From Stentor roeselii (taxonomy: Eukaryota; Ciliophora; Heterotrichea; Heterotrichida; Stentoridae), in assembly GCA_006503475.1 (NCBI GenBank), contig RSEH01000029.1, positions 124,001 through 188,000 on the forward strand: a stretch of 64,000 bases of DNA, written 5' to 3'. The notes beneath the pieces were generated by a model. It saw nothing but the letters and a program-made list of their open reading frames with translations, ran no database searches and was not told the DNA's origin. The position numbers and the translations under genes were made by a program. Positions 10,173 to 20,587 of the stretch are shown in pieces (positions within the stretch are counted from its first letter, which is position 1; each line of letters begins with the position of its first letter).

Positions 10173-11693
10173 ATGGATCTTTTAATCCAGAAAAGAAAAA
10201 CCACCAAATCAACCGACCCTGCCTATCACAGGTCAGAAAAATTCACACTTTCCGTGAAACCTCTCTTCAACGACAACTCTCTTGAAAAATTTTCAAAGCT
10301 TTACGAAAGCAAAAAAAATCTCGACTCAAAAGTGATCCATTTAAAGGCAAGCAAAGAATCTCTTCAAACTTCAATAAGCAAACACAAGCTTTTAAACCAA
10401 AAAGTGAAAAGTTTCACATCTGATTACTTCGACTACCTAAAAGTCCTTCACAAGTTCGAAGAAGATCTGAACTTAAAAGTCGAGGCAGCAAAAAAAATCC
10501 AAAATTTTTACAGAAAAAGAAAAATCCAAAAGTTCATCGACGAGAGAATCATCGGAAAAGTCAGACCTCGGCTTGAAAAAGCTTTAAAAGACCTGGAAAG
10601 CTACTGTTCTTATTGTTTTTGGAATGTTGGAAGAACTGCTTCTATTTGTGCTACGAAAATCCAAAGGTGGGTTAAAAGGGTCTTTTTTTTACAGAAAATT
10701 AAGAGATTGTTGAAAGCTTATAGTTTTTTAAAGGAAAAGAGCCAAAGAAAAGCTGTGAATTTCTTAAAATCTGCCATTTTAAGCTTTTTGTTCAGAGAAA
10801 GATTAAGACTTGAAAAATGGGAAAAGTTCAGAAATGAAAGACTGGAAATCATCAGAAGAAACCTCGCGATTTTAAAGATCAAAGTCATTGTAAAGCGAGA
10901 AAAAATCAACTTGAAATTAATGAAAGTTAAAATCAGGAAGTACCGAAGAAACAGTTATTTTCAATCAAGAAACAAGCAAAAACTTCGAAAACTTTCAAAT
11001 ATCAGCGATTTCAGTGAAAAGAAAAAACCTGTAGAAATGTCTGTCATCGAAGAAGACAGTCAATCACATGTCACAGAATTAAAAGAAAAGTTTGAATTAT
11101 TTCGATTGCATGAACTTCGCAAAGAAAGGATCAGCATGGGCTTCATTTCTCACAGCGTAAAAAAAAGCAAGTTAAAAATTTTCAGAACTTTTAGAACTGG
11201 TCTTCAGATCAACTTAAAAAAACAAGAAAATCCTGTCATTTCTTTAAAAATCCCTTCAAAATCAGTCAGTCCTGCAAGAAAAGGAAAAAAATGGGAAAAT
11301 ATTAAACCAAATGTATTCAAACCTACTAAAAGCTTTTTGCAGTATCAACAAAATCATGAAGTTGAAGTCAAAAAAGATTTTTCAAGAAACTTTCGATTTC
11401 GATTTAGAGGAAAAGTTTTATTGCCAACTTTGTCGAAAATAGAAAAGATTAGATGTAAGTCGAATGCTCAGGATTATTTTGAACCTAAGTGGAATTGCTC
11501 GGCGAGAGTGAAAAATGAGTATGTTGAAAGTCTTTATATTTCTGAAAGGAAGTTTAAACCTTTGGCTTTTAACTCTAAAACTCCTTCTCCTGGAAGGCCG
11601 ATAATGAATAAGAGGGAATTCATTCGAGAAGATAATAAATATTTTTTTCCTAATACCTGGAATATAGATCATGATGAAGGGAATAATAGATAA
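10173..11693 (+). CDS. IQ-motif, lysine-rich coiled-coil protein
   Basis: 506 aa. Two IQ-like motifs, AAKKIQNFYRKRKIQKF (about 105-121) and CATKIQRWVKRVFF (about 159-172), lie in a long basic helical region to about residue 280. They would bind calmodulin or centrin-like light chains. The C-terminal half is basic and disordered. The ATG at 10173 is the first after an in-frame TAA shortly upstream, so the start is well set. Proteins of this build are common at ciliate basal bodies and cortex; the exact family is not recognised. Confidence 0.65.
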   Translation: MDLLIQKRKTTKSTDPAYHRSEKFTLSVKPLFNDNSLEKFSKLYESKKNLDSKVIHLKASKESLQTSISKHKLLNQKVKSFTSDYFDYLKVLHKFEEDLNLKVEAAKKIQNFYRKRKIQKFIDERIIGKVRPRLEKALKDLESYCSYCFWNVGRTASICATKIQRWVKRVFFLQKIKRLLKAYSFLKEKSQRKAVNFLKSAILSFLFRERLRLEKWEKFRNERLEIIRRNLAILKIKVIVKREKINLKLMKVKIRKYRRNSYFQSRNKQKLRKLSNISDFSEKKKPVEMSVIEEDSQSHVTELKEKFELFRLHELRKERISMGFISHSVKKSKLKIFRTFRTGLQINLKKQENPVISLKIPSKSVSPARKGKKWENIKPNVFKPTKSFLQYQQNHEVEVKKDFSRNFRFRFRGKVLLPTLSKIEKIRCKSNAQDYFEPKWNCSARVKNEYVESLYISERKFKPLAFNSKTPSPGRPIMNKREFIREDNKYFFPNTWNIDHDEGNNR

Positions 11694-13395
11694 TTTTGGT
11701 TTAATCTTGTTGAATTAGTAAAGATCATGATTAAGGGAATAATAGATAATTTATGGTTGAATGAATATAGCCTTAAATTAATTCAGAATAATATCAATAA
11801 TTTTATGCATTAAATTCTTACGCTATTTTCAATTTTTTATCATCATACCGTTTTCTAAAGACAAACTAAATGCCGCAATCCAATTTATTATAAATACTCA
11901 ATAGCTGAATATAAATCTTGATATCAACAACAATATTAAAATCAAATAATCATCTGGAAATATCTGAGTGTTATCTGGGAGAGTAAAATAGAAAATCATC
12001 AAATCGGTCTCTTGGTTGGAAGAATTAAGGGTGTACTCTATCAATGATACAGTCAATTTATTGGTATTTGATGGAGCATAACCTTCCAATAAACTCAGAA
12101 ATCCTGCGTTGTGAGACTAAGCTAAAATCTAACCTGAAAAAGACTCAGTAAGTATAAACTCTATTGGTCCATAGAGTAATAAGCTTAATGAAAATGAATA
12201 AGGACCGAAAGAATGAGTTTAATTTTTAATTTTCATGCTTTTCAGTAATAATGATATTCCAATACTAATAAAACATTCTATAACCAAAATAAATTTCAAT
12301 CTCTTAAATTCTAGAGCCTGATCAGTCTTAATTGATAAAAGTTCTTAAAAATTTTTCTTTTAAACTAAATTAAACTTAATAAACTCTTTTTACTTGACAT
12401 ATTTTAAAAATTGAATATACTCAAATACATTTTTATTCATTAGAACTCAAGAGCTTGTCTAATTTTATTTGATTTTCCTCCGCTCTGCAGATTAATTTGG
12501 CTCCTTAATGATTGTTTATTAAGTAGTTAAGTTTTTCATGTTTACTTTCGGAGTATGTTAAGGTCTAATGCCCGCTCTCAAAGAGAAGCGTGCATCTGGC
12601 AAGTTTTAGTAAAGTTGTAAATATGTCACATTTTCAAAATTTTAATAAATTTGTGTTTATGTTTCCCCTTTAACTATCATAGTTAGGTCCAGGTATTGTG
12701 AGGGCTGGAGTATTTAATTAAATTCATTATTTTTCTTCATAACATTGTACAAAACAAGAATGTATTGTGCAGGTACAATAATAATAAATAAAAAATATAC
12801 CAAATATATAGGAAGATGTATAATTTATCAAATGTTAAGTTTTATCAAAATGGATCAATCACTTCAGAAAAACTTTGATAATAACTCTATGATAATTAAA
12901 TATTCTTATTTAAATAGTAGATTTGTTTAATTTTTGATAAATCATCTTTTCATCTAAATTGAATACACTTTTCATCTTCGTCAAACTAAATTTTTCTTAC
13001 TATAGAAATAATTAAAATGTCTTAGTTAGTCCAAGAACTATGGACGATTGAGTGCACCTGAAGTTAAAATTTAGAAGATTGTGCATAACCGATAATACAA
13101 TCAAGAATTTAATTCTCATAAGTAAAAAAAATCACTCTCTTCTCACATAAAAATCTACCTAATCTACTTTAAGTAAAAATTAATCAAATTTTAATTTAAT
13201 AGTTTCATCAGCATATAAATTCCAGAAAATATCCTTAAAATGATTGCTCATCTACTTCAGGCTATAAAAATATATAACCAGAATAAAAATTCTCCCTTTA
13301 AATTATCATGAAAGCTATTTCTCGAAAACCTAAAAATCCTCATCTAAATCCCTTTACTTATCACCAAAAATCCTAATTCATAACTAAATCGTCAA
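11694..13395. other. AT-rich intergenic region with one possible gene relic
   Basis: About 1.7 kb. Apart from the relic at 11898-12116 I see no coding signal. A TATA-like stretch (ctataaaaatatataacc) lies near 13261-13279, about 120 nt before the large surface-protein gene, and the last 80 nt are C-rich and G-poor. These could be its promoter and leader. Confidence 0.45.
11898..12116 (-). pseudogene. Possible relic of a ciliate surface-protein repeat
   Basis: A 72-codon open stretch on the minus strand reads NKLTVSLIEYTLNSSNQETD and then FYFTLPDNTQIFPDDYLILI. The alternating pattern with F-T-L-P and a following I/P-rich strand resembles beta-sandwich repeats in large ciliate surface proteins. 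There is a stop on both sides, no start codon and no flanking coding sequence, so if real it is a decayed fragment. Recognition is weak. Confidence 0.25.
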
Positions 13396-16300
13396 ATGAA
13401 TTATACTCCTATTATAAATATGCTAGTTCAGCTTTCTCTCCTTGTAATGATTTCAGAATCATTTGAGAAAATCAAAAACTTCGAATCTTTTCAGCTTCCT
13501 CCAAAAAGTGTTCAATCTTACTCTCTTTTAGATTATTTTTCAGGAGATAATTTAAGTTATTCAGCTGATTGTACTCAAGAGGGTGTTGAGTTTATTGTTT
13601 ATCAGAGTTTTCAACAGCAAGTCTTGGCCGAAAATAGTAATGAATCAGCTGTGAGTAATCCTGACTATCCGGATTTCAACATGAAGAGAAATATAATAAA
13701 ATCATTGACTTACTCTTTTTACTTTACAAAATCTTCCTTCATAGTGATCCAAACCGACTATTCCCAAAAAACAACACAAGTTGTCGAATCAATTAGCATC
13801 AACCCAAACGATCCAAACTTTAAAATCAAGGGTTTTTCCTCAGTGACTATTACAGATGAAGCCAAGTTTTTAATATTTGGAAGAAGTGAAACAGAGGGAA
13901 TAAACCAATTTTTTCTTTTAGAAAATTTTACTGATGGGTACAATCAAATAGAGGTCAATATCCCTGAACTGCAGAATATTACAGACCTACAACTAGGAGA
14001 TAGTTATTTAACTGAAATACTTTGCTTTAATGGAACTGAAGAAAACAAGAAAAAGTTATTTCTTGTGAAAATTATTCCAAATAGTTTAAATTTTGAATGT
14101 TTCCAAAAAATTACAAGTTTTCAGTTTGATTCAAATGAAACGAATTTTAATTTACAGAATTTTTTTTTGATTAGTAGAACAGGATTAATTGAGTTACTTG
14201 TTTTAAGTGATTTTTATTTGATATATTTCACAAGTAATGGGAGTGATTTCAATCATATCTTTAATTTATCACTTTCTTTGTATGGAGAACCATTGAGTAT
14301 GACTCCATTGGAAATGCTGGGCCATTATAATAAATCGACTTTGATTAAAACTACTGATGGTATTTTAGTCATTGTTCAAGAAAATAAGGAAGAGTTTCAG
14401 TTCTTTAAATATCCTGATTACGTCAAAGGCCAGCTGAAAGGATACTATGTTTATGGAAATTTCGTGTATTTTATGTATGTGAATCAGGGATCGCTCGCTT
14501 TGACTGCTATCACCACCGACTATCAAAATATGATTTTATATGACACTTTAATAAACATCAATAATCCTGATATTAACGGGCCTTGGATGTTTTATGGAGG
14601 AATCGAAGGGACTTACTTGCTACATGTCGGTAATAATAACATAACCATGATCAATTTCAAATCAATTTTACCCAGCTTTAAAGTTCAAAACAAAGACTTT
14701 GAAGTGAACTGTACAGTCGAAGCGCATAAGAATAACCTAAGTCTTGCAAATAATCTTAGTATCACGATTTACGATGAAAGTCCTTACACCATCTCAAAGT
14801 TCTATCATGGAAAAAAGTACTTGAATGACCTAAAGCTAAAACTAATGATTGATCAAAAAAAAACTTATTTCGATATTCCTTTATTTATGATCAGTGGGTG
14901 GAATGCGTCCTGCTTTTTCGACTCATTAAGAATAAATGATTTAGTCATTGAAGATGTAACAAAACCGAGATCAAAAGAAATACCTTCACTAAAATTATCA
15001 GGTTTTCAAGATGTTATTGTAAGAAAACATTTTCTTTTCGTTATTTACAAGGATTATATTGAAATAAGAAATTTAACTGAAACCAATTATTCAGTTGTTG
15101 ATGTAGATAATGTGGTTGATGTACAGGTTTGTTTTTTTAGCAAGTCTTTAAATATTTTTGTATTTTTGCAAAAATTCGAAAAACAATGGAATGTTTCAGC
15201 TTTATTCGTTGAAAATTCAAATTACAACGAATCAAATATCAACCAAATTTCCTCTTATGAACCTGGAAATTTTATTTTAGTTGTTTATGAAAAATTGCTT
15301 GCGATTAGTCATAAAATAACAGTCAAAATTTACAAGTTTTGTTATGATCACGTCGAATTTTTCAATGATTTAAAGTTATCAAATGATAAGAGCATTGAAC
15401 ATTTGGCTCTTGCAAAAAATACAAAAGATAGTGATTTGGTTTTTATTTATGTTGGGTATGATGACAGAATTTCTATTCATAATTTAAATACTCGTCTCAA
15501 TTCCTCTTTTCTTGTCAAAGATTATCAAGATTCTCGAATAATTGGGTATCAGCAGTTGTTAACTCATACTGATAGAGTATATCTAAAGTTTCAATCATAT
15601 ATTGCAGTGGTTGGTCTTTTGTTTAATAATTTTTACAACCAATTAGGAATAGATTTTGACAACTTTAAAATCCTGAATTATTTCATTGCAGGAACAAGTA
15701 ACAACTCAATTTTCATTTTAAATGGAACAGAAACTTATTTACTTGAATCTGTTTTTTATATAAAAAATACTAATGCAAGTTTTGCTGGATTTACATATGA
15801 TTTAACAAATAGATCTATTTTAACTTTATTTGACTCTGATACTATTTATTTATCCGCTCTTTCTTTTCCATCAAAAGACTCGACTAATACTAAAACTTTA
15901 AATGCAAGTATCACTTTCAACAATGTAAGTTTAATAAAAAATTCTACTTATGATATTGAATTACCAATAAAATGTATGAATGATTTTTCATCTTTAGAAT
16001 TTGACTACTCGATTAATGTTGAAACTTATGGACTGAAAATTCAATCAAAATTAGAAGACTTCAAAATTTCAGTCAACTATGATGATGAAGCTTCTTATGA
16101 ATTAAGGAATTTTTTTGAAGGATATGATTTGAGTTATGATCTGGAATTTTCTGATAAATTTAATGAGAATGAAACTCGTCCTGCTTATATTCAAAATTCT
16201 ACAAGATTGATACAGAATATTTCAGTCGAAAGTAATATTACGTCTCTGACTTTGATTAAGGGTTCAAATTCAGCATTACTTTCTATCAAAAATAACACTT

Positions 16301-17634
16301 TGATGATTGTAGACCTGTTTAATGATTCAAATAAGAATATATTATTTCCAATGAGCATATATGGACTATTTTGCCCATTGATTGAATTGATATCTGATGA
16401 TTCTTCAATATGCTTTATAGCAGCAATGTGTATAAACTCTACAAACAAGGTATCCTATTTAGCTTTAATAAACTTATATCGAAGTAATGGCACACTACAA
16501 GTGCTACGTTTACAGGCTTTAAACTACTCTTACTACCTAATGAACGTACTAATAGCAACAGATAATTTATTCATCGTAGGACTAGTCGAGTATATGCAAG
16601 CAGATTACGCAAATAACCACGTCGAAATCTTCCAAATAAACCTAACAGGAGGTCTATCCCTGACCTATCTCGCAAACCTAAACTACTTCACCCTCGGTTT
16701 AAGCACCTTTTTCTGCTACTCAATCGAAGGCGAGTTTTTATTCAACGGAAAACTATCTCTATACCTTGCAGACCGTCTTTTCGGCATCCGAGTAGTAGAA
16801 AAAGTAAACAACTCCTTTATTTTAACTCAAAACATCTCACTTTACTGCAAAATCTCATCAATAGGCTCCTGTGGTAAGCAGCTTTATCTCGCCTGCAGTG
16901 ATACAAAAGTTTACCTCTATCGAAAAATCAACGGAAAATTTAATTATCTTGAAAGTTTTTACCCTTTCAACAACAACCAAGACACCTACAACGCAATGGC
17001 AGGGTACATGGACTGTGATGATTTTTACCTTCCTACTTTGGTAGTCATGCCGATAGCTGGTCAAAGCTCTTATGCGATAAGAATATTTGAATCAAGAAGG
17101 GAATTTTCATCTGCTATATTAAAAGATGTGGTTATTTCTGAAGAAGCTCCTCAGTCGGAATATAATACTTGCCCGCTTTTCTTTAATCAGTCGGTTTTTG
17201 TCGCTTTTGACTCTTGGCATGGAATTATTAAAGTTTATGAAATTGTCAGAGCTAAGATGGTTGTGCCAGGACTTAGTGATCAGGATGTTAAAAGTTTAGA
17301 GAAAATTAGGAAAAATTTGAATTTTACGTTTTCGGTTTATGTGAAAAATAACTTTGCTGGGTTTTTTTCGAAGGGTTCTTTTGTTTATAGGGGAAAGGAT
17401 AAGAATGGTAAGTCAAGTGATGATGATGATGCACCTTTTTTGTGGACTGGAGTTATTGTGGCTGTTGTTTTTATTTTTATGATTTTGGTTTCTATTATTG
17501 CGTTTTTGGTGTATAAAAGGAATAGGAATAGACGGTTTAACAGACCAGTTACTGAATTACATTTGTCGTTGAATTACTTTGTAAAAGGGATTGACTTGTC
17601 TTCGGTAAATATCAGAAAAACTACTGTTAATTGA
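13396..17634 (+). CDS. Giant single-pass surface protein with three similar modules
   Basis: 1412 aa without an intron. The N-terminus has a likely signal peptide (NMLVQLSLLVMIS, about 8-20). A transmembrane helix at about 1350-1373 is followed by a basic stop-transfer run KRNRNRRF and a short tail. The ectodomain has many N-x-S/T sites and few Cys. A short motif recurs three times: YSLLDYFSGDNLSY at 42, YTISKFYHGKKYLNDL at 464 and YELRNFFEGYDLSYDL at 901. Spacing is about 420-440 residues, so the ectodomain is probably three tandem units, each a propeller-like beta region followed by a cadherin-like strand motif. The fold names are inferences. Codons in about 16450-17000 are markedly richer in C than the rest of the gene. 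It probably sits at the cell surface or in the secretory membrane. Confidence 0.7.
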   Translation: MNYTPIINMLVQLSLLVMISESFEKIKNFESFQLPPKSVQSYSLLDYFSGDNLSYSADCTQEGVEFIVYQSFQQQVLAENSNESAVSNPDYPDFNMKRNIIKSLTYSFYFTKSSFIVIQTDYSQKTTQVVESISINPNDPNFKIKGFSSVTITDEAKFLIFGRSETEGINQFFLLENFTDGYNQIEVNIPELQNITDLQLGDSYLTEILCFNGTEENKKKLFLVKIIPNSLNFECFQKITSFQFDSNETNFNLQNFFLISRTGLIELLVLSDFYLIYFTSNGSDFNHIFNLSLSLYGEPLSMTPLEMLGHYNKSTLIKTTDGILVIVQENKEEFQFFKYPDYVKGQLKGYYVYGNFVYFMYVNQGSLALTAITTDYQNMILYDTLININNPDINGPWMFYGGIEGTYLLHVGNNNITMINFKSILPSFKVQNKDFEVNCTVEAHKNNLSLANNLSITIYDESPYTISKFYHGKKYLNDLKLKLMIDQKKTYFDIPLFMISGWNASCFFDSLRINDLVIEDVTKPRSKEIPSLKLSGFQDVIVRKHFLFVIYKDYIEIRNLTETNYSVVDVDNVVDVQVCFFSKSLNIFVFLQKFEKQWNVSALFVENSNYNESNINQISSYEPGNFILVVYEKLLAISHKITVKIYKFCYDHVEFFNDLKLSNDKSIEHLALAKNTKDSDLVFIYVGYDDRISIHNLNTRLNSSFLVKDYQDSRIIGYQQLLTHTDRVYLKFQSYIAVVGLLFNNFYNQLGIDFDNFKILNYFIAGTSNNSIFILNGTETYLLESVFYIKNTNASFAGFTYDLTNRSILTLFDSDTIYLSALSFPSKDSTNTKTLNASITFNNVSLIKNSTYDIELPIKCMNDFSSLEFDYSINVETYGLKIQSKLEDFKISVNYDDEASYELRNFFEGYDLSYDLEFSDKFNENETRPAYIQNSTRLIQNISVESNITSLTLIKGSNSALLSIKNNTLMIVDLFNDSNKNILFPMSIYGLFCPLIELISDDSSICFIAAMCINSTNKVSYLALINLYRSNGTLQVLRLQALNYSYYLMNVLIATDNLFIVGLVEYMQADYANNHVEIFQINLTGGLSLTYLANLNYFTLGLSTFFCYSIEGEFLFNGKLSLYLADRLFGIRVVEKVNNSFILTQNISLYCKISSIGSCGKQLYLACSDTKVYLYRKINGKFNYLESFYPFNNNQDTYNAMAGYMDCDDFYLPTLVVMPIAGQSSYAIRIFESRREFSSAILKDVVISEEAPQSEYNTCPLFFNQSVFVAFDSWHGIIKVYEIVRAKMVVPGLSDQDVKSLEKIRKNLNFTFSVYVKNNFAGFFSKGSFVYRGKDKNGKSSDDDDAPFLWTGVIVAVVFIFMILVSIIAFLVYKRNRNRRFNRPVTELHLSLNYFVKGIDLSSVNIRKTTVN

Positions 17635-18289
17635 ATAGAAATTATGCAGATTAGGTTTAGTAAATAATAGGCATATTTTTTATTATCATGAGGTAGGATT
17701 TTATTGAAAGGAGTTTAATTTAATAATAATTATTATTGAAAAAATATTTTTTGGAGAAGTTTTGATGTTTTACTGTTGGACCCTCATGAAAGATCTTCTT
17801 TCTTTAGTCTTATTTAAAGGATATTTGGTCTATGCTCAAAGGTCATCATAATTCACACTTCAATCATCTTAAGAATTCATTCATATTATCTGAATATTGA
17901 TTCTTATCATAAAGACTTGGATATAAACTTACTTAAAATTCTTCCTTGAAACATTCAGAATTATTTCAATGACTCAGTACTTCCAGTATTTCCGAATTGT
18001 TATACAGGTTTAATATTCTCAAATCATATATCTCAACTGACTTAAATTTAAAGCAGATTCTACTAACATTAAAAGAAAAAAAAAGTCCTGGTATTAATTT
18101 CCATCTAATATAAAAACTACCAAATTACTTCTCCTCTTCTCAACAAATTATTATCTGACATCTGAAAAAGACTCGCAGAGTTGACACTCATAAGAGAACT
18201 GTCAACTTTCTCCAAACCGAAAAAAAAATTTTCACTAAAATCGCTTCAAGTCTCACCAGTTTTCAATAATCATTGAATAACCAATAAAT
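17635..18289. other. AT-rich intergenic region
   Basis: About 650 nt between two plus-strand genes. There are stops in all frames and no recognisable element. The final 100 nt before the next start are richer in C than G. Confidence 0.5.
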
Positions 18290-18805
18290 ATGAGGCCAAC
18301 TCATCTGCAGTTCAGAAGTCCTAAAGAAAAGACAGCTGAGTATAACCATCCTGTTGTGACTAAAGAAGGAACAATTCTCTTATCAACTGTCTGTCAGAAA
18401 AAGCATCCGACCTTCTCTCAAAGCAAACGCTTTTCGCAATATGATGATTTAGCTAAACCTACTGGATATAGAGTAGGTCCTGGATCTTATTCCCCTACTC
18501 GAAGTGAGATGGGTAAAACTCGGATTCGTGGAGGCCACCTTTACAGAAGTTTTCATGCAAACAAGGATGTTACAAACAACGGGTATATTTTTATCGGCCA
18601 TCAGATGGTTTTCGACAACTCTTTCGTCCTTCCCAGCAGGAGAAACAAGGGAAAAGTTCAACTTTCTCCCACAGCGATTCCTCCAGAATTCCAAACGTCG
18701 ACTTTCCAAAGAATTTCAACTGCATCAACACCGGCACGAGCCAAAATCAGCGAATTGTCGAAAAGACGGCTGATGTCCCCTCATTACACCAACTCCTTTT
18801 TTTAA
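18290..18805 (+). CDS. STPGR/SHIPPO-repeat-like small protein
   Basis: 171 aa, basic. GYRVGPGSYSPTR (59-71) matches the Pro-Gly-Pro-x-Tyr core of STPGR (SHIPPO) repeats found in ODF3-like and other axoneme-associated proteins, several of which lie inside doublet microtubules. Only one clear repeat is visible. The rest is Ser/Lys/Arg-rich with few acidic residues. Its TAA stop is 1 nt away from the stop of the convergent gene. A ciliary role is plausible but inferred from one motif. Confidence 0.55.
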   Translation: MRPTHLQFRSPKEKTAEYNHPVVTKEGTILLSTVCQKKHPTFSQSKRFSQYDDLAKPTGYRVGPGSYSPTRSEMGKTRIRGGHLYRSFHANKDVTNNGYIFIGHQMVFDNSFVLPSRRNKGKVQLSPTAIPPEFQTSTFQRISTASTPARAKISELSKRRLMSPHYTNSFF

Positions 18806-18806
18806 T

Positions 18807-19466
18807 TTAATTAGGGTTAAACGACTTGGCACTTATGTGAAGAGGGTCGGCTAAGTTGAACTCAAGACATGCGAAGTTTATTCGTTTTTTCACTTTCCGC
18901 TTTGAACTTACTCGATGTTGCTCACTTCTTGATTTCAGACGTGGAACTATTGCTGATGTGACTGGGTTTCGGACTTCTGGCTTTAAGAGACATTCTATAA
19001 CGCTTAGGTCTTTCTTTGCAGGCTTATAGACAGAAGACCTTTTTTTCAAGAAATTAGATTTTCTCTTATTCATAATTTTCAAAGGCTTTTCAATCGGATG
19101 AAGGAGCCGAATAGCAGAAGGCAAATTACAATGATCAACAAGAGCTTTATGAACATTGTAAACAACAGGAGTGATAGACTTTTTCATAACATACGTAGAC
19201 CTTCGTCTATGAATCTTATGTTCAGACGGCGAGTTATTTTTTAAAATCAAATTTTCCACCGACTGATACTCACTATGATGTTTAAACCTCGGAATTTTAA
19301 TTTCCTTCGAATCCCGAGTCCTCCAATTCAAGAACTCCTCATTCCACCCAGACAAGTCATAACTCGGTTGACAAAATCTCAACTTACTTTTCGAAGAATC
19401 TTCCTCCCTATCCAAAATTTCACTTTCTTCTTTGAGTAGGTTGACAATATGAATTTCATTTTTCAT
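18807..19466 (-). CDS. Hypothetical basic protein
   Basis: 219 aa, not recognised. Acidic near the start (KEESEILDREEDSSKSK), then strongly basic, with RKSNFLKKRSS and KRKVKKRINF near the C-terminus. No membrane segment or known domain. It starts 19 nt after the stop of the first cathepsin gene on the same strand and ends 1 nt from the convergent STPGR-like gene. Confidence 0.55.
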   Translation of the reverse strand: MKNEIHIVNLLKEESEILDREEDSSKSKLRFCQPSYDLSGWNEEFLNWRTRDSKEIKIPRFKHHSEYQSVENLILKNNSPSEHKIHRRRSTYVMKKSITPVVYNVHKALVDHCNLPSAIRLLHPIEKPLKIMNKRKSNFLKKRSSVYKPAKKDLSVIECLLKPEVRNPVTSAIVPRLKSRSEQHRVSSKRKVKKRINFACLEFNLADPLHISAKSFNPN

Positions 19467-19485
19467 CTTTCATAATAGTCTACTA

Positions 19486-20517
19486 TTAAACTACTGGGTA
19501 AGCAGGGCTCATCTGAACTCCACAAATGCCGTATCCGTCAACGACTTGAAGTCTGATGTACCCGCCTTCTCCCCACCAGGTGCCCCAGCTGTTCTTGACG
19601 TACCAATAGGGGGGGTTGGCGGTCATGTCGTAGCCTACAGCGAGTACTGCATGGTCGAGGTTCGTGCCGCAGTATTGGTCCGTCACGACTCCTCCTCCAT
19701 AACTTTGCCAGTCGGGACCGTCAGCTTCGACCAAGACACTCACTGGCTGCTGTGATACTGCCTGGGCTAAGGCTTGGTAGTTGTTGGCGGCTACGTTCGC
19801 GTATGAACTTAAAGTCGCCGCTGCACTTGACGCTGCACCCCCGTTGCATTGTTGGTTGTAAGCTACGTATGGGTAGTTGTCTTCTGTTGTTATTCCACCG
19901 TTGTCGATTATGTATTGCATCGCTACTGTAGGCCAACCTCCACCGCAGCCGTAGTTTGGTGAACAGTCAACAAGCTGCTGCTCTGACAAAGAAACAAGTC
20001 CATGTCCTGAAATAGCCCAAGCGCCTTCAACAGCTCCAGTGGTTGAGAAAGCCCAGCAAGAGCCGCATTGTCCTTGGTCTTTGACTCCAGTGACGACTCC
20101 TTGATTGACCCAGTTGACAGAGCCGGGGTACTGATAAAGCCGATCATTTAAAGGTTCTTCATTTGATTCGGGGAAGTACTTGTTGGGAAGATACTTGGAT
20201 TTGAACTCTTGATTCGTCATGTCCGTGAATTGATTTGGTCTTAAGTACCATGGCTTGTTCATTGAGTTGACTACCCGGATGTAGCCCATGTTGTCTCGGT
20301 AGTTTTGAAGTCTTGTCATGTACTCGGAGTCTGAGTAGACTTTTCCGAATCTATCAAGGTAGAACTCGAAGTCACTTTCCTCGAATACGTCCTGGGATAA
20401 GAGGTATGTTGGTGAAGATGATCGCATTGAGACAGCTCCGATCAGGCCAAGTAGTGCCAGCGATGCTACAGTGGCCACAAGATACTTTTTCCTGTGAGTT
20501 TCCGATTCCATCAACAT
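19486..20517 (-). CDS. Cathepsin L-like cysteine protease (copy 1, active-site complete)
   Basis: 343 aa with papain-family C1A layout. An N-terminal signal anchor ([19 protein letters not shown], about 12-30) is followed by an I29 inhibitor pro-region (about 48-108) and the mature protease from about 131. Catalytic residues: Q148 and C154 in [12 protein letters not shown]289 in [11 protein letters not shown]309 in [11 protein letters not shown]. The disulfide region NYGCGGGWP is present. Such proteases act in lysosomes or food vacuoles. It is the most downstream of three tandem minus-strand copies and is the most GC-rich in codon use of the three, which may point to high expression. Confidence 0.92.
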   Translation of the reverse strand: MLMESETHRKKYLVATVASLALLGLIGAVSMRSSSPTYLLSQDVFEESDFEFYLDRFGKVYSDSEYMTRLQNYRDNMGYIRVVNSMNKPWYLRPNQFTDMTNQEFKSKYLPNKYFPESNEEPLNDRLYQYPGSVNWVNQGVVTGVKDQGQCGSCWAFSTTGAVEGAWAISGHGLVSLSEQQLVDCSPNYGCGGGWPTVAMQYIIDNGGITTEDNYPYVAYNQQCNGGAASSAAATLSSYANVAANNYQALAQAVSQQPVSVLVEADGPDWQSYGGGVVTDQYCGTNLDHAVLAVGYDMTANPPYWYVKNSWGTWWGEGGYIRLQVVDGYGICGVQMSPAYPVV

Positions 20518-20587
20518 TTAACTAATATTTTCACCAGAAAAAAAATGTCAAAAAGTCTCCAACAAAAACCCAAAAAAAAACTCTAAA

